This document shows, piece by piece, positions 9,327-17,798 of a stretch of DNA of 64,000 nucleotides. Both the position numbers and the translations under genes were made by a program. Positions within the stretch are counted from its first letter, which is position 1. Each line of letters begins with the position of its first letter. The DNA comes from Acidobacteriaceae bacterium (GTDB lineage Bacteria > Acidobacteriota > Terriglobia > Terriglobales > Acidobacteriaceae): the NCBI GenBank assembly GCA_003151335.1, contig PLXE01000047.1:62001-126000 (forward strand), given 5' to 3'. The notes below the pieces were generated by a model that saw only the letters and a program-made list of their open reading frames with translations, searched no databases and was not told the DNA's origin.

Positions 9327-10073
9327 ATGGCAGGAGTGGAAGGCCGGGTCGCGCTGGTGACCGGAGCGTCGCAGGGGATCGGACGCGCCTGCGCGCTGGT
9401 CCTGGCAGAGGCGGGCGCCAAGGTCGCGCTGTGCGCGCGCAATCAGGAAAAGCTGGAGCAACTAGCCCAGGAGATCGGTGGCAAGGGCGGCGAGGCCGCG
9501 GTCTTTAAGATGGACGTCATCCAGGAAGAGGAGATCAAGGCCGGAGTGAAGGCCGCTATCGCGCGCTTCGGCAAGATCGACATCCTGGTAAACAATGCCG
9601 GGATCACGCGCGATCAGTTGATCATGCGCATGAAGCGCGCCGACTGGGACGACGTCATCAACACCAATTTGACCGCCCCATTCCTGCTGATTCAGGCGGT
9701 TATTGGCTCCATGCTGAAGCAGCGCTGGGGCCGCATCATCAACGTCACCAGCATCTTCGGCCAAATTGGCCAGGTGGGCCAGGCCAATTACTCCTCCTCG
9801 AAGGCGGGATTGATTGGCTTGACGATGGCGGTAGCGCGTGAGGTGGGTTCGCGCAACATCACCGTCAACGCCGTTGCGCCGGGGTTCATCGAGACTGCCA
9901 TGACTGCCGCACTTTCCCCCGAATTGAAAGAGAACATCCGGAAGAACATTCCGTTGGGACATGGTGGAACCGATCTCGATGTGGCGCACGCGGTGAAGTT
10001 CCTGGCCTCGGAAGAGGCCGGCTACATTACCGGCGAGGTGTTGAAGATCAACGGCGGCATCCTGATGGGATGA
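9327..10073 (+). CDS. fabG: 3-oxoacyl-ACP reductase / SDR family oxidoreductase
   Basis: A 248-aa short-chain dehydrogenase that reduces 3-oxoacyl-ACP with NADPH in fatty-acid synthesis. It has the cofactor loop TGASQGIG (residues 12-19), NNAGITRD, the catalytic Ser in NVTSIFGQIG, YSSSKAG with the Tyr-x3-Lys pair, and the C-terminal GGILMG. The frame extends upstream to 9072, but ATG 9327 is preceded by an excellent AGGAGG at 9317-9322. No other fab genes are adjacent, so a different SDR substrate is possible. Confidence 0.88.
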   Translation: MAGVEGRVALVTGASQGIGRACALVLAEAGAKVALCARNQEKLEQLAQEIGGKGGEAAVFKMDVIQEEEIKAGVKAAIARFGKIDILVNNAGITRDQLIMRMKRADWDDVINTNLTAPFLLIQAVIGSMLKQRWGRIINVTSIFGQIGQVGQANYSSSKAGLIGLTMAVAREVGSRNITVNAVAPGFIETAMTAALSPELKENIRKNIPLGHGGTDLDVAHAVKFLASEEAGYITGEVLKINGGILMG

Positions 10074-10549
10074 ACCTCTCTGGGCGTACCGTGAGCGAGA
10101 TTGTAGAAGCGATTACGACGGAGCAACTCGACCAAGTCCGCAGCCTGTTTCGGCAGTACCGGGCCGAGTTGCCGTTGCAGTTGTGCTTCCGCTCGTTTGA
10201 GGTGGAGAGGCTGCCGGGGGAGTACGGACCTCCGCAAGGCAAGTTGCTCCTGGCATTGGTATCGGGACAGCCGGCCGGTTGTGTCGGGCTGCGTCCCTTC
10301 CCGCAGGAAGCCACGCGTGAAATGAAGCGGCTCTACGTGAGGCCCGGCTTCCGCGGCGGGAAGTTGGGAAGAGAGTTGGCAGGGCGCGTTCTGCACGAGG
10401 CGTGTGCGCTCGGTTATGGGCGGCTTCGGCTCGACACTCATCCTCCCACCATGCAAGCCGCCGTCAGGATGTACCGCAAGCTGGGTTTTCAGGAAGTCTC
10501 TCCTGCGGATCCAGTCGAAGGACTCCTGTATATGGAACTTCGGTTGTAA
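10070..10549 (+). CDS. GNAT family N-acetyltransferase
   Basis: A 159-aa GNAT domain protein. MKRLYVRPGFRGGKLGREL (beta-4 plus the acetyl-CoA pyrophosphate loop, around residues 85-103) and AVRMYRKLGFQEV near the C-terminus are diagnostic. The acceptor is unknown. The start codon overlaps the fabG stop (ATGA), so the two genes are probably co-translated. Confidence 0.85.
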   Translation: MNLSGRTVSEIVEAITTEQLDQVRSLFRQYRAELPLQLCFRSFEVERLPGEYGPPQGKLLLALVSGQPAGCVGLRPFPQEATREMKRLYVRPGFRGGKLGRELAGRVLHEACALGYGRLRLDTHPPTMQAAVRMYRKLGFQEVSPADPVEGLLYMELRL

Positions 10550-10637
10550 GGGTTAAGATTTCACTTGCCAGCGGCTTGTGCCCTGATTACTATGCAGTTA
10601 ATACCATGGCCGCTTCCTACCAGGACGTGAACCCTTC

Positions 10638-10988
10638 ATGAATATCGGCGAAACCATCCGCAATTTCCGGCTGCAGAAAAGTATGTCGCAGGGCGACATC
10701 GAAAAGCGCACCGGCTTGTTGCGCTGCTATCTGTCACGGGTCGAGAACGGCCATACCATTCCTTCGCTGGATACGCTGGCCAAAATTGCGACAGCGATGG
10801 AAATCCCGCTGGCGCAATTCTTCAGCGGCGGCCCCGGTGAGAACGGCCACAAGAACGCACCCCAGTTGGCCGAGGATGAGGTCCGCTTCCTGACGCAAAT
10901 TCGCCGCTATTCACCCAACTTGAACGACAGCGATCGCAAACTGGTGATCGCGATGGTCAAGAAGATGGCGGCTGGAGCCGGCAAGTAG
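10638..10988 (+). CDS. XRE-family transcriptional regulator
   Basis: A 116-aa protein with an N-terminal Cro/CI helix-turn-helix, about residues 3-58. SQGDIEKRTGLLRCYLSRVE covers the two HTH helices, followed by PSLDTLAKIATAMEIPL. The remaining 55 residues, with RYSPNLNDSDRKLVIAMVKK, lack a known sensor domain. It stands alone between the GNAT gene and purH; target genes are unknown. Confidence 0.85.
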   Translation: MNIGETIRNFRLQKSMSQGDIEKRTGLLRCYLSRVENGHTIPSLDTLAKIATAMEIPLAQFFSGGPGENGHKNAPQLAEDEVRFLTQIRRYSPNLNDSDRKLVIAMVKKMAAGAGK

Positions 10989-11189
10989 CCATGCCTGGAT
11001 GAGTGGACCAATATCCGCCCACAGAAATCAGAGCGGTGGCGGGTGCCCCGTTTCGCTTTCTGTTGGAGTTGGAAACCGTCTTCTGGAATTGGCGGCGGAT
11101 GGTGGCCACAACCTCGTAAGGCATCAATTTCATTCCTAAATCGCGTTGTCGCCGCGGCGATTTTCGGCGGACCACACCAAGGAGCATTC

Positions 11190-12758
11190 ATGGCCAAAAT
11201 TCAGCGAGCAATTCTCAGCGTGACCGACAAGACCGGACTGGTCGAGTTTGCACGCAAACTTTCAGTGTTCCACGTGGAACTGATCTCAACCGGGGGCACG
11301 GCCAAGCTGCTGCGCGATTCCGGTATCGCGGTCAAGGACATCTCGGAGCTCACCGGCTTTCCGGAAATGCTCGATGGACGGGTCAAGACGCTTCATCCCA
11401 AGGTGCACGGCGGCATCCTCCACGTTCGTAAGAATGAAAAACATGTCGCCGCGGTGAAGCAGCATGACATTCAACCCATCGACATGGTAGTGGTAAATCT
11501 CTACGCGTTCGAGAAAACTGCCGCCAAGCCGGGCGCCGAGTTCGAGGACGTTATCGAAAACATAGACATCGGCGGCCCGTCGATGGTGCGGTCGGCAGCC
11601 AAGAATTTTCAGGACGTCGCCATCGTGACCTCGCCGGCTGATTATGAAGCGATTGCGCAAGAAATGGAGAGCACCGGCGGATCGCTCTCGCTGCAAACCA
11701 AGTGGCGACTGGCTCAAAAAGCATTTGCCACCACTGCGGCCTACGACTCCGCGATCGCGTCAACTCTTGAGCGCATTGGCGCTCCAGAGGGCGACGGCGG
11801 AAAGTTTGATCTCGCCGGCAGCAGCGGCTTTCCCGAAACTCTGCGACTCACCTTCCACAAGGCCTTCGATCTGCGCTACGGCGAAAACCCGCATCAAAAG
11901 GCAGCGCTGTACTCCGACGGCTCGGGCAAGGGCATGGCCAATGGCAAGCCGCTGCAGGGCAAGGAACTCAGCTACAACAACATTGTTGACTTGCAGGCAG
12001 CCTGGGACCTGGCGCAGGAATTCGATGAGCCGGTGTGCGCCATCATCAAGCACACCAATCCCTGCGGGACCGCGGTGGGAGCCACTCTGGCGGAGGCCTA
12101 CAAGCGCACGCTGGAGTGCGATCCGGTGTCTGCGTACGGCGGCGTGATTGGCGTGAACCGGCCAGTCGATCGCGAGACGGCAACTGAAATGGCAAAGCTG
12201 TTTGTGGAGGCGATTGCTGCGGAAAGATTCGATCCTGGAGCGCGTGAGATCTTCGCTGCGAAGAAGAACCTTCGTTTGGTCGAAGTCGTTCCCCTGGAGC
12301 AGCGGTGGGTGCTCAAGAACGTCTCTGGCGGCGTCCTACTGCAGGACAACGACGTGCGCGCATTGACCGAGGCGGACCTCAAGGTGGTCAGCGAACGGAA
12401 ACCCACCGAACAAGAAATGCGCGACCTGTTGTTCGCCTGGAAGGTCTGCAAGCACGTTAAGTCCAACGCGATTCTCTATGCGCGCCACGGCCAGACCACC
12501 GGCGTCGGCGCGGGGCAGATGAGCCGCGTGGACTCGGCGAAGATCGGCGCCATGAAGTCGGCGCTCGGAACCAAGGGATCGGTTGCCGCCTCCGACGCGT
12601 TCTTCCCCTTCCCTGACGGCGTCGAGGAGATTGCCAAGGCGGGCGCGACCGCCATTATTCAGCCTGGCGGCTCGGTGCGGGATAAGGAAGTGCTTGACGC
12701 GGCCAACCGGCTGGGGCTGGCAATGGTGTTCACCGGAGTAAGACACTTCCGGCACTAG
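11190..12758 (+). CDS. purH: Bifunctional AICAR formyltransferase / IMP cyclohydrolase
   Basis: A 522-aa enzyme for the last two steps of IMP synthesis. The N-terminal MGS-like cyclohydrolase domain starts AKIQRAILSVTDKTGLVEFA, with STGGTAKLLRDSGI and GRVKTLHPKVHGGIL. The C-terminal formyltransferase domain contains RYGENPHQKAALY and KHTNPCGTAVG and ends GLAMVFTGVRHFRH. ATG 11190 has AAGGAG at 11179-11184; the open frame back to 11043 is unlikely to be translated. The 201 nt before it contain nothing recognisable. Confidence 0.97.
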   Translation: MAKIQRAILSVTDKTGLVEFARKLSVFHVELISTGGTAKLLRDSGIAVKDISELTGFPEMLDGRVKTLHPKVHGGILHVRKNEKHVAAVKQHDIQPIDMVVVNLYAFEKTAAKPGAEFEDVIENIDIGGPSMVRSAAKNFQDVAIVTSPADYEAIAQEMESTGGSLSLQTKWRLAQKAFATTAAYDSAIASTLERIGAPEGDGGKFDLAGSSGFPETLRLTFHKAFDLRYGENPHQKAALYSDGSGKGMANGKPLQGKELSYNNIVDLQAAWDLAQEFDEPVCAIIKHTNPCGTAVGATLAEAYKRTLECDPVSAYGGVIGVNRPVDRETATEMAKLFVEAIAAERFDPGAREIFAAKKNLRLVEVVPLEQRWVLKNVSGGVLLQDNDVRALTEADLKVVSERKPTEQEMRDLLFAWKVCKHVKSNAILYARHGQTTGVGAGQMSRVDSAKIGAMKSALGTKGSVAASDAFFPFPDGVEEIAKAGATAIIQPGGSVRDKEVLDAANRLGLAMVFTGVRHFRH

Positions 12759-12773
12759 ACCGGCTTCTCACCA

Positions 12774-13733
12774 CTAATTGGATTTCTTCTTCGCCGCCAC
12801 CACCCGCGGAATTCCTTGCAGGTCGGGCACGACGCGGATGTCATCCCACATTGTGGGACTCAGCAAATTCACCACCTCATCGCGCATGGAGTAGCCGATC
12901 TCCAGCGCTAACCAGCCGCCAGGTTTCAGCGTGCGGTGTGCCTGCTCAACCAGCGGGGCTATCACGTCGGTCCCATGCCAACCGGCGAAGACAGCCATTG
13001 TCGGCTCGAACTCCTGCACCGACTTCTGCACCTTGTCGGCTTCGCTGAAAGCGACATATGGCGGATTGCTGACCACAAAATCAAGATCGCGAAATTCAGA
13101 AAAGCAGGTTCCTCGACTCGAACGGAGGTCCTCGCTCGGGATGACATCGTGGGAGTTCGGGGTGGCAGCATGGCGATCCGGGATAACAGCGAAGGGTTCG
13201 GCGAACACCGGCTCAAGAACATCACATTGCAGGAACCGCACACGCTTATCGAGTTGCAGCCGGGCGGCATTGGCGCGCGCCATTTCCAGAGCTTCGGCCG
13301 AGAGATCGACGGCATAGACCTCGGCATTCGGCAACTCATGTGCCAGTGCTAACGCGACACAACCCGAACCCGTGCCCACATCCACCAGCTTAGGACGCTG
13401 GACTCCGCGCGCCAACTCCAGCACTGCCTCGACCAGATGCTCGGTTTCGGGCCGCGGAATCAGCACCGCGGGCGAGACCACGAAATCCAAGCCCCAGAAT
13501 TCCTGGTGCCCGGTGATGTACTGCGATGGCATGCCGGTGGCGCGCTGGGCGAGCACTTCTTCGTATCGCGCCGCTTCTTCCGGAGTGAGTTCGCGCTCGG
13601 GATGCGCGTACAGGTAGGCACGATCGGCGCCGAGGACAAACATCAGCAGCACCTCGGCGTTCATGCGCGGCGAGCCCACGTCGGCAGCGTCGAGACGTTC
13701 CACCGCGGACGCGAGCGCTTGTCTTAGTTGCAC
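12774..13733 (-). CDS. prmC: Release factor glutamine methyltransferase, with an in-frame insertion
   Basis: A 319-aa SAM-dependent enzyme that methylates the Gln of the GGQ motif in release factors. SAM-binding VDVGTGSGCVALALAHELP is near residues 117-135, and the catalytic motif SNPPY is at 222-226. It is about 35 residues longer than usual. The extra segment, residues about 181-216, lies just before the beta-strand leading into NPPY and reads as translated repeat DNA (VIPDRHAATPNSHDVIPSED). The surrounding fold is intact and the frame is kept. It sits 4 nt after prfA, encoding its substrate. Confidence 0.95.
   Translation of the reverse strand: MQLRQALASAVERLDAADVGSPRMNAEVLLMFVLGADRAYLYAHPERELTPEEAARYEEVLAQRATGMPSQYITGHQEFWGLDFVVSPAVLIPRPETEHLVEAVLELARGVQRPKLVDVGTGSGCVALALAHELPNAEVYAVDLSAEALEMARANAARLQLDKRVRFLQCDVLEPVFAEPFAVIPDRHAATPNSHDVIPSEDLRSSRGTCFSEFRDLDFVVSNPPYVAFSEADKVQKSVQEFEPTMAVFAGWHGTDVIAPLVEQAHRTLKPGGWLALEIGYSMRDEVVNLLSPTMWDDIRVVPDLQGIPRVVAAKKKSN
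13086..13193 (-). repeat. Dispersed repeat inserted in frame within prmC
   Basis: Read on the minus strand, this part of prmC contains GTTATCCCGGATCG followed by GTCATCCCGAGCGAGGACC and GAGTCGAGGAACCTGCTTTTC. These match the intergenic repeat at 40090-40171 (GTCGAGGGACCTGCTTTTC and GTCATCCTGAGCGAGG). It adds about 35 codons to prmC without a stop or frameshift. Confidence 0.75.
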
Positions 13734-13737
13734 GGGA

Positions 13738-14817
13738 TCAGGCCGTGACCTCCATCTCCTGCTTCATCTTTTCGGCCTGGAAATGGGTGATCAGCGCGTC
13801 GATCATGGGCTGAATGCGGCCGTCCATGAACTCCTTCAACTGGTGCGCGGTGAAACCGATGCGATGGTCGGTAACACGGTCCTGGGCGAAGTTGTAGGTG
13901 CGGATTTTCTCGCTACGATCGCCACTGCCCACCATCGCCTTGCGCTCCTTGGCCAGCGCGTCCTGCTGTTTCTGCTGCTCCATTTCGTACAGGCGGGCGC
14001 GCAGCACGCGCATGCCTTTCTCGCGATTTTTGATCTGCGACTTCTCGTCCTGGCAGCTCACCACCGTGTTGGTCGGCAAGTGCGTAATGCGGACGGCCGA
14101 GTACGTCGTGTTTACCGATTGACCGCCCGGCCCCGAGGAGCAAAAGGTGTCGATGCGGATGTCTTTGGCTTCAATCTTAATGTCCACGTCTTCGGCTTCG
14201 GGCAGCACCGCGACGGTCACCGCGGAAGTGTGTACGCGGCCCTGAGTTTCGGTCTGCGGGACCCGCTGCACGCGATGCACGCCGCTCTCGTATTTCATGC
14301 GCGAGTACACCCCCTGGCCTTCGATGATAGCGATCACTTCTTTCAAGCCGCCGACGGTCGATTCCGACGTCGAGAGCACTTCCACCTTCCAACGCTGGCT
14401 TTCGGCGTAGCGCGTGTACATGCGGAAGATCTCAGCCGCAAACAGGGTGGCCTCGTCGCCGCCGGTGCCGGCGCGAATTTCCAACACGACGTTCTTCTCG
14501 TCGTTCGGGTCCTTGGGCAACAGCAACACCTTCAGATCTTCCGCCACCTGGAGAACCCGTCCCTCGAGTTGGGTCAGCTCATCCTGGGCGTAGGCGCGCA
14601 TCTCGGGATCGCTCTCCTCGGCCAGCATGGCCTTGCTCTCCTGGATGCCGCGGGCCAGGTCTTTGTACTCGCGATACTTCTCCACGATGGGCGCCAGCTC
14701 GCTGTGGGCCTTGGCGGCCTTCTGGAAGCGTGCCGAGTCGGAGACGATATCCGGCGAAGACAGGGCTTTGTTGAGCTCTTCGTACTTCAATTCGGTTTGG
14801 TCAAGACGTTCAAACAT
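13738..14817 (-). CDS. prfA: Peptide chain release factor 1
   Basis: A 359-aa class I release factor for UAA/UAG. The GGQ motif is at residues 231-233 ([10 protein letters not shown]), and an RF1-specific [12 protein letters not shown] block is present. The stop-codon-reading tripeptide, PxT in RF1 and usually PAT or PVT, is PQT at 187-189 here. The RF2-type SPF motif is absent, so this is RF1. It is followed by prmC after 4 nt, with the DUF1385 gene upstream, a common arrangement. Confidence 0.97.
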   Translation of the reverse strand: MFERLDQTELKYEELNKALSSPDIVSDSARFQKAAKAHSELAPIVEKYREYKDLARGIQESKAMLAEESDPEMRAYAQDELTQLEGRVLQVAEDLKVLLLPKDPNDEKNVVLEIRAGTGGDEATLFAAEIFRMYTRYAESQRWKVEVLSTSESTVGGLKEVIAIIEGQGVYSRMKYESGVHRVQRVPQTETQGRVHTSAVTVAVLPEAEDVDIKIEAKDIRIDTFCSSGPGGQSVNTTYSAVRITHLPTNTVVSCQDEKSQIKNREKGMRVLRARLYEMEQQKQQDALAKERKAMVGSGDRSEKIRTYNFAQDRVTDHRIGFTAHQLKEFMDGRIQPMIDALITHFQAEKMKQEMEVTA

Positions 14818-14854
14818 GGGAGCAGTTTTATTCTACTGAACTTCAGACGGCAGC

Positions 14855-14982
14855 TTTGTGTCAGGGCACGGCTTTAGCCGGGCCGTCCGGCGTCAAATTG
14901 AAGTTACGGGGCTTTAGCCCCTGCTGAAGCCCGAAGCCTTTTCGTCCTTTTCCGCACGAGTAAACTCGTGCCCTGACACAAA
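14855..14982. repeat. Repeat with perfect 16-bp terminal inverted repeats
   Basis: TTTGTGTCAGGGCACG at 14855-14870 is exactly inverted at 14967-14982. Inside are two further perfect hairpins: GGGGCTTTAGCCCC at 14908-14921 and GCACGAG-TAAA-CTCGTGC at 14954-14971. With the hairpin at 15064, the element fills the 293-nt gap between prfA and the DUF1385 gene. No ORF of note is present. Confidence 0.8.
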
Positions 14983-15063
14983 CCTGAATGCAGGAGGCTA
15001 CTGCATTCCACCGCCCGCGCTATCAAATGATTTGGGAATCGCTCTTTTCGCGGCGGGCGCATC

Positions 15064-15103
15064 GGGGTCCCCGACACGCGCTGCCTTTGCGCGTGTTGGG
15101 GTG
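15064..15103. repeat. Palindromic element B (GGGGTCCCC...TTGGGGTG), copy 1
   Basis: CCCCGACACGCGC pairs with GCGCGTGTTGGGG across a short loop. The hairpin lies 8 nt beyond the stop of the DUF1385 gene, so it could help end that transcript, although no T-run follows. Related hairpins occur at 47151-47197 and 56978-57010. Confidence 0.6.
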
Positions 15104-15110
15104 ATCGCCG

Positions 15111-16094
15111 CTAGGCAATCACCAGTTCGCCGCCGCGCTGTTTCTCCAACTCCATGGCCTCGTTCAAGGCGGCGATGGCGGTCTCGACCTGGTCATCCGC
15201 GGGAGGCTGGGTGGTGATGCGCTGCAACCACAGTCCGGGCTTCGTAAGCACCGCAAACAGCGACGAGCCATGTTTGGCGGCGAAGCGGATCAGCTCGTAC
15301 GACAGCCCCGCGATAACCGGCAACAGCGCGATGCGAAAGGCGAAGCGCGCCCAAAACGTTGTGGCGGGCACCATCATGTAAATGACCATCGCGATCAGCA
15401 TCACGGTCATCAGGAAGCTGGTGCCGCAGCGGGGATGAAACGTCGAATAGGACTGCGCGTTCTCGATGGTCAATGGACCGTGCGACTCGAAGGCGAAGAC
15501 CGTTTTATGCTCGGCCCCGTGATACTGAAAAACCCGGCGAATGTCGGGCCAGCGCGAGATGCCCCAGATGAAGAGCAGGAAAAGTGCGATGCGGATCACG
15601 CCGTCCACAATGTTGAACGCGATTTGATTGCCGAAAGCCGGATATGCGTTCTTCAGCTTGGTGGCCGCCAGCAACGGCACAAACTTGTACATGAAGATGA
15701 AGAACCCAAGCGACAGCACGACGTTGAGGGCAAGGGCCCAGCCCGGCACCTCGGTTTTCTTCTCGTCTTCAGCGCTCAGCTCGCCGATGGCGACGTTGGC
15801 GGAATAGCGCAGAGCGCGGAAGCCCAGCCCCATCGCCTGGCCCAGCGTCATGACGCCGCGGACCACCGGCCAGCCCATCCATTTGTGCCGTTCCGAGGGG
15901 CGTTCCAGCGGCTCCGAGTGCGTCGCCAGCGTGCCATCGGGCCTGCGGATGCAAATGCCCCAGGCATGGGGCGAGCGCATCATGACGCCTTCGAGCACGG
16001 CCTGGCCGCCGACCAGGGTTTCCTCACCGCTCTCCAAAGCCGGCAAGAGTTGGACGGCCGCTAAAAAACGTAGGCGCTGACGCAAAGACTGCAT
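15111..16094 (-). CDS. DUF1385 (YqhQ-like) membrane protein
   Basis: A 327-aa protein with the DUF1385 signature: GGQAVLEGVMMRSPHAWGI at residues 29-47, RGVMTLGQAMGLGFRALRYS, the YHGAEHKTVFAFE segment and FHPRCGTSF. About four hydrophobic segments (LALNVVLSLGFFIFMYKFVP, IRIALFLLFIWGI, FLMTVMLIAMVIYMMV, IALLPVIAGLSYELI) indicate an inner-membrane location. The conserved His, Glu and Cys residues suggest metal binding, but the activity is unknown. Upstream of prfA-prmC, as in many bacteria. Confidence 0.88.
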   Translation of the reverse strand: MQSLRQRLRFLAAVQLLPALESGEETLVGGQAVLEGVMMRSPHAWGICIRRPDGTLATHSEPLERPSERHKWMGWPVVRGVMTLGQAMGLGFRALRYSANVAIGELSAEDEKKTEVPGWALALNVVLSLGFFIFMYKFVPLLAATKLKNAYPAFGNQIAFNIVDGVIRIALFLLFIWGISRWPDIRRVFQYHGAEHKTVFAFESHGPLTIENAQSYSTFHPRCGTSFLMTVMLIAMVIYMMVPATTFWARFAFRIALLPVIAGLSYELIRFAAKHGSSLFAVLTKPGLWLQRITTQPPADDQVETAIAALNEAMELEKQRGGELVIA

Positions 16095-16208
16095 GGTGAT
16101 TGGATGTTCCTCGAAGGGGTACGTCGCACAATTACGCTAGCTTAGAGTAAGCAGGCCGGCGGGAGATGTCAATCAGGTGGTGCGGGGATGACAATTCATG
16201 GGGATGTT

Positions 16209-16673
16209 CTAGTCGTACACCGCGAACTCAAAGCTCTTCTTCGCGTGGACGGGGCCTTGCGTGGCGTCCACCGCAAGGCTCCACGCTCCAGACATATCCA
16301 TGTTCTTCATCGCAGCTTCGTAGTCGCCGTTGCTCTTGGGCGCGAACTTGACCTGGGTTGTGCCCATATTCATCTCCTTCATCGTGAGGGCGCCATTCAC
16401 ATCAGCGTCAGTGACCGGCTGCGCATGGTCGTCGGTGATATGCAGCGTGAGGGTCAATGGCCGAACCATCCTCGGATGGTCTGGAGAAACCTTCAAGTCC
16501 ATGTGCCAGGGGCCTGCTTCGCCGGAGGCACGCGAAGGCATAGCTTGTTGCTGCTTTGCCGGTGCGGTCGCGTTCTGGCTACAGCCCAAAGTGAAGGCCA
16601 GACTCATAGCGAAAATCACACAGGCCAGCCGACATTGATGAATCGACAAACAATTTCTCCGCTTCAGTTTCAA
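16209..16673 (-). CDS. YtkA-like lipoprotein, possible copper-binding
   Basis: A 154-aa lipoprotein. A signal peptide ends in the lipobox TLGC (Cys near residue 31), followed by a YtkA/FixH-like beta domain with Met clusters MKEMNMG and MKNMDMSG plus several His. The pattern resembles periplasmic metal-handling proteins, so copper binding is a reasonable inference, not shown. It overlaps the CDF transporter gene by 4 nt, which supports a metal-homeostasis pair. Confidence 0.75.
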   Translation of the reverse strand: MKLKRRNCLSIHQCRLACVIFAMSLAFTLGCSQNATAPAKQQQAMPSRASGEAGPWHMDLKVSPDHPRMVRPLTLTLHITDDHAQPVTDADVNGALTMKEMNMGTTQVKFAPKSNGDYEAAMKNMDMSGAWSLAVDATQGPVHAKKSFEFAVYD

Positions 16674-17602
16674 TGCGAGTGGCCGTGTTCGTGGGCCGGG
16701 CTGATGGGGATGACGCAGCCGTCCGCCACTTCGCAGACCGCCAACTCAAACTGGATAGTGGTGTGATGAATGTGGAAGCGTTTTCCCATTTGCTCGCGGA
16801 TGAGGCGCAGAATTCCCTCGCTCTCCGACGCGGGCATGTCGGCGATGGCCACGTGGCAGGAGAGCGAGTGGGTATCGCTGCCGATGCTCCACACGTGCAG
16901 ATCGTGCACATCGTTCACCCCCGGAATGGCGCGGATGATCTGCTCAATGCGTTGCAACTCCATGCCGCTGGGAGTGCCTTCCAGCAGGATGTTGAGGCTC
17001 TCGCGGATGATCCCGATGGAAGACCAGACGATCATGACGCCGATGCCCACCGAAAGTGCGGGGTCGATCCAGCGCTCGCCGGTCAGGGCAATCATGATGC
17101 CGCCGGCGATAACCGCGGCCGTGGACAAGGTATCGCCAATCTCGTGCAGCAACGCGCTGCGCAGGTTGATGTCGCGATGGCCGCGCATCAGCAGGAGCGC
17201 GATCGCGCCGTTCATGACGACGCCCGCGGCTGCCACCCAGATCATGATGCCAGCGTGCACATCCACCGGAGCCTGCAAACGGCGGAAGGCTTCGTAGAAG
17301 ATGTAGAAGGCAATCAGTACCAGGGAGAGGCCGTTAACGAAGGCCACCAGCACGCCCGCGCGGTTGTAGCCGAAGGTTTTACGCGCGCTGGGCGGTCTGC
17401 CTTGCAAATAGACTGCGCCCCACGACATCAGCAAAGCGACAAAATCAGAGAGATTGTGTCCAGCCTCCGAGAGCAGCGCCAGGCTATGGGCGCGCAGCCC
17501 GGCCAGGACCAGCAGCACGATGTAGGCGAGCGTGACGACCAGCGAAATCCGCAACACACGCGAGGTGGTCGCATTCCTTGCGTCGCTGGCATGCACGTGC
17601 AT
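16670..17602 (-). CDS. Cation diffusion facilitator (CDF) family transporter
   Basis: A 310-aa inner-membrane metal/proton antiporter. It has six predicted membrane segments. The transport-site HxxxD pairs are in EAGHNLSD (TM2) and HEIGDTLS (TM5), and a C-terminal cytoplasmic ferredoxin-like domain contains DVHDLHVWSIG. Both ends are His-rich (MHVHAS and AHEHGHSH), typical of Zn/Co/Cd exporters of the CzcD/ZitB group. The exact metal is not determinable from sequence. Confidence 0.92.
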   Translation of the reverse strand: MHVHASDARNATTSRVLRISLVVTLAYIVLLVLAGLRAHSLALLSEAGHNLSDFVALLMSWGAVYLQGRPPSARKTFGYNRAGVLVAFVNGLSLVLIAFYIFYEAFRRLQAPVDVHAGIMIWVAAAGVVMNGAIALLLMRGHRDINLRSALLHEIGDTLSTAAVIAGGIMIALTGERWIDPALSVGIGVMIVWSSIGIIRESLNILLEGTPSGMELQRIEQIIRAIPGVNDVHDLHVWSIGSDTHSLSCHVAIADMPASESEGILRLIREQMGKRFHIHHTTIQFELAVCEVADGCVIPISPAHEHGHSH

Positions 17603-17798
17603 ATCTCCAGTCTAAGAGCGGACTTGCGCTCTGTTCAACCTGAGGGAGGGTTCGCCAGGATCGGGCGGGCGGGCAAAACGGGCCGCCGGTTTAGCGGCTG
17701 TCAACAGCATCAAGGGCGCGGTCGCCAAACCCGTTCTTGGTTGACTGGCCGATGCTGCGTCCTTAAGATGATGTCACCCAAGGTTCAGCCACCTCGTA

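Noticed and set aside
10989-11189. Purine riboswitch before purH
   Set aside because: No conserved purine-aptamer core or clear P1 stem was recognised in the 201-nt leader.
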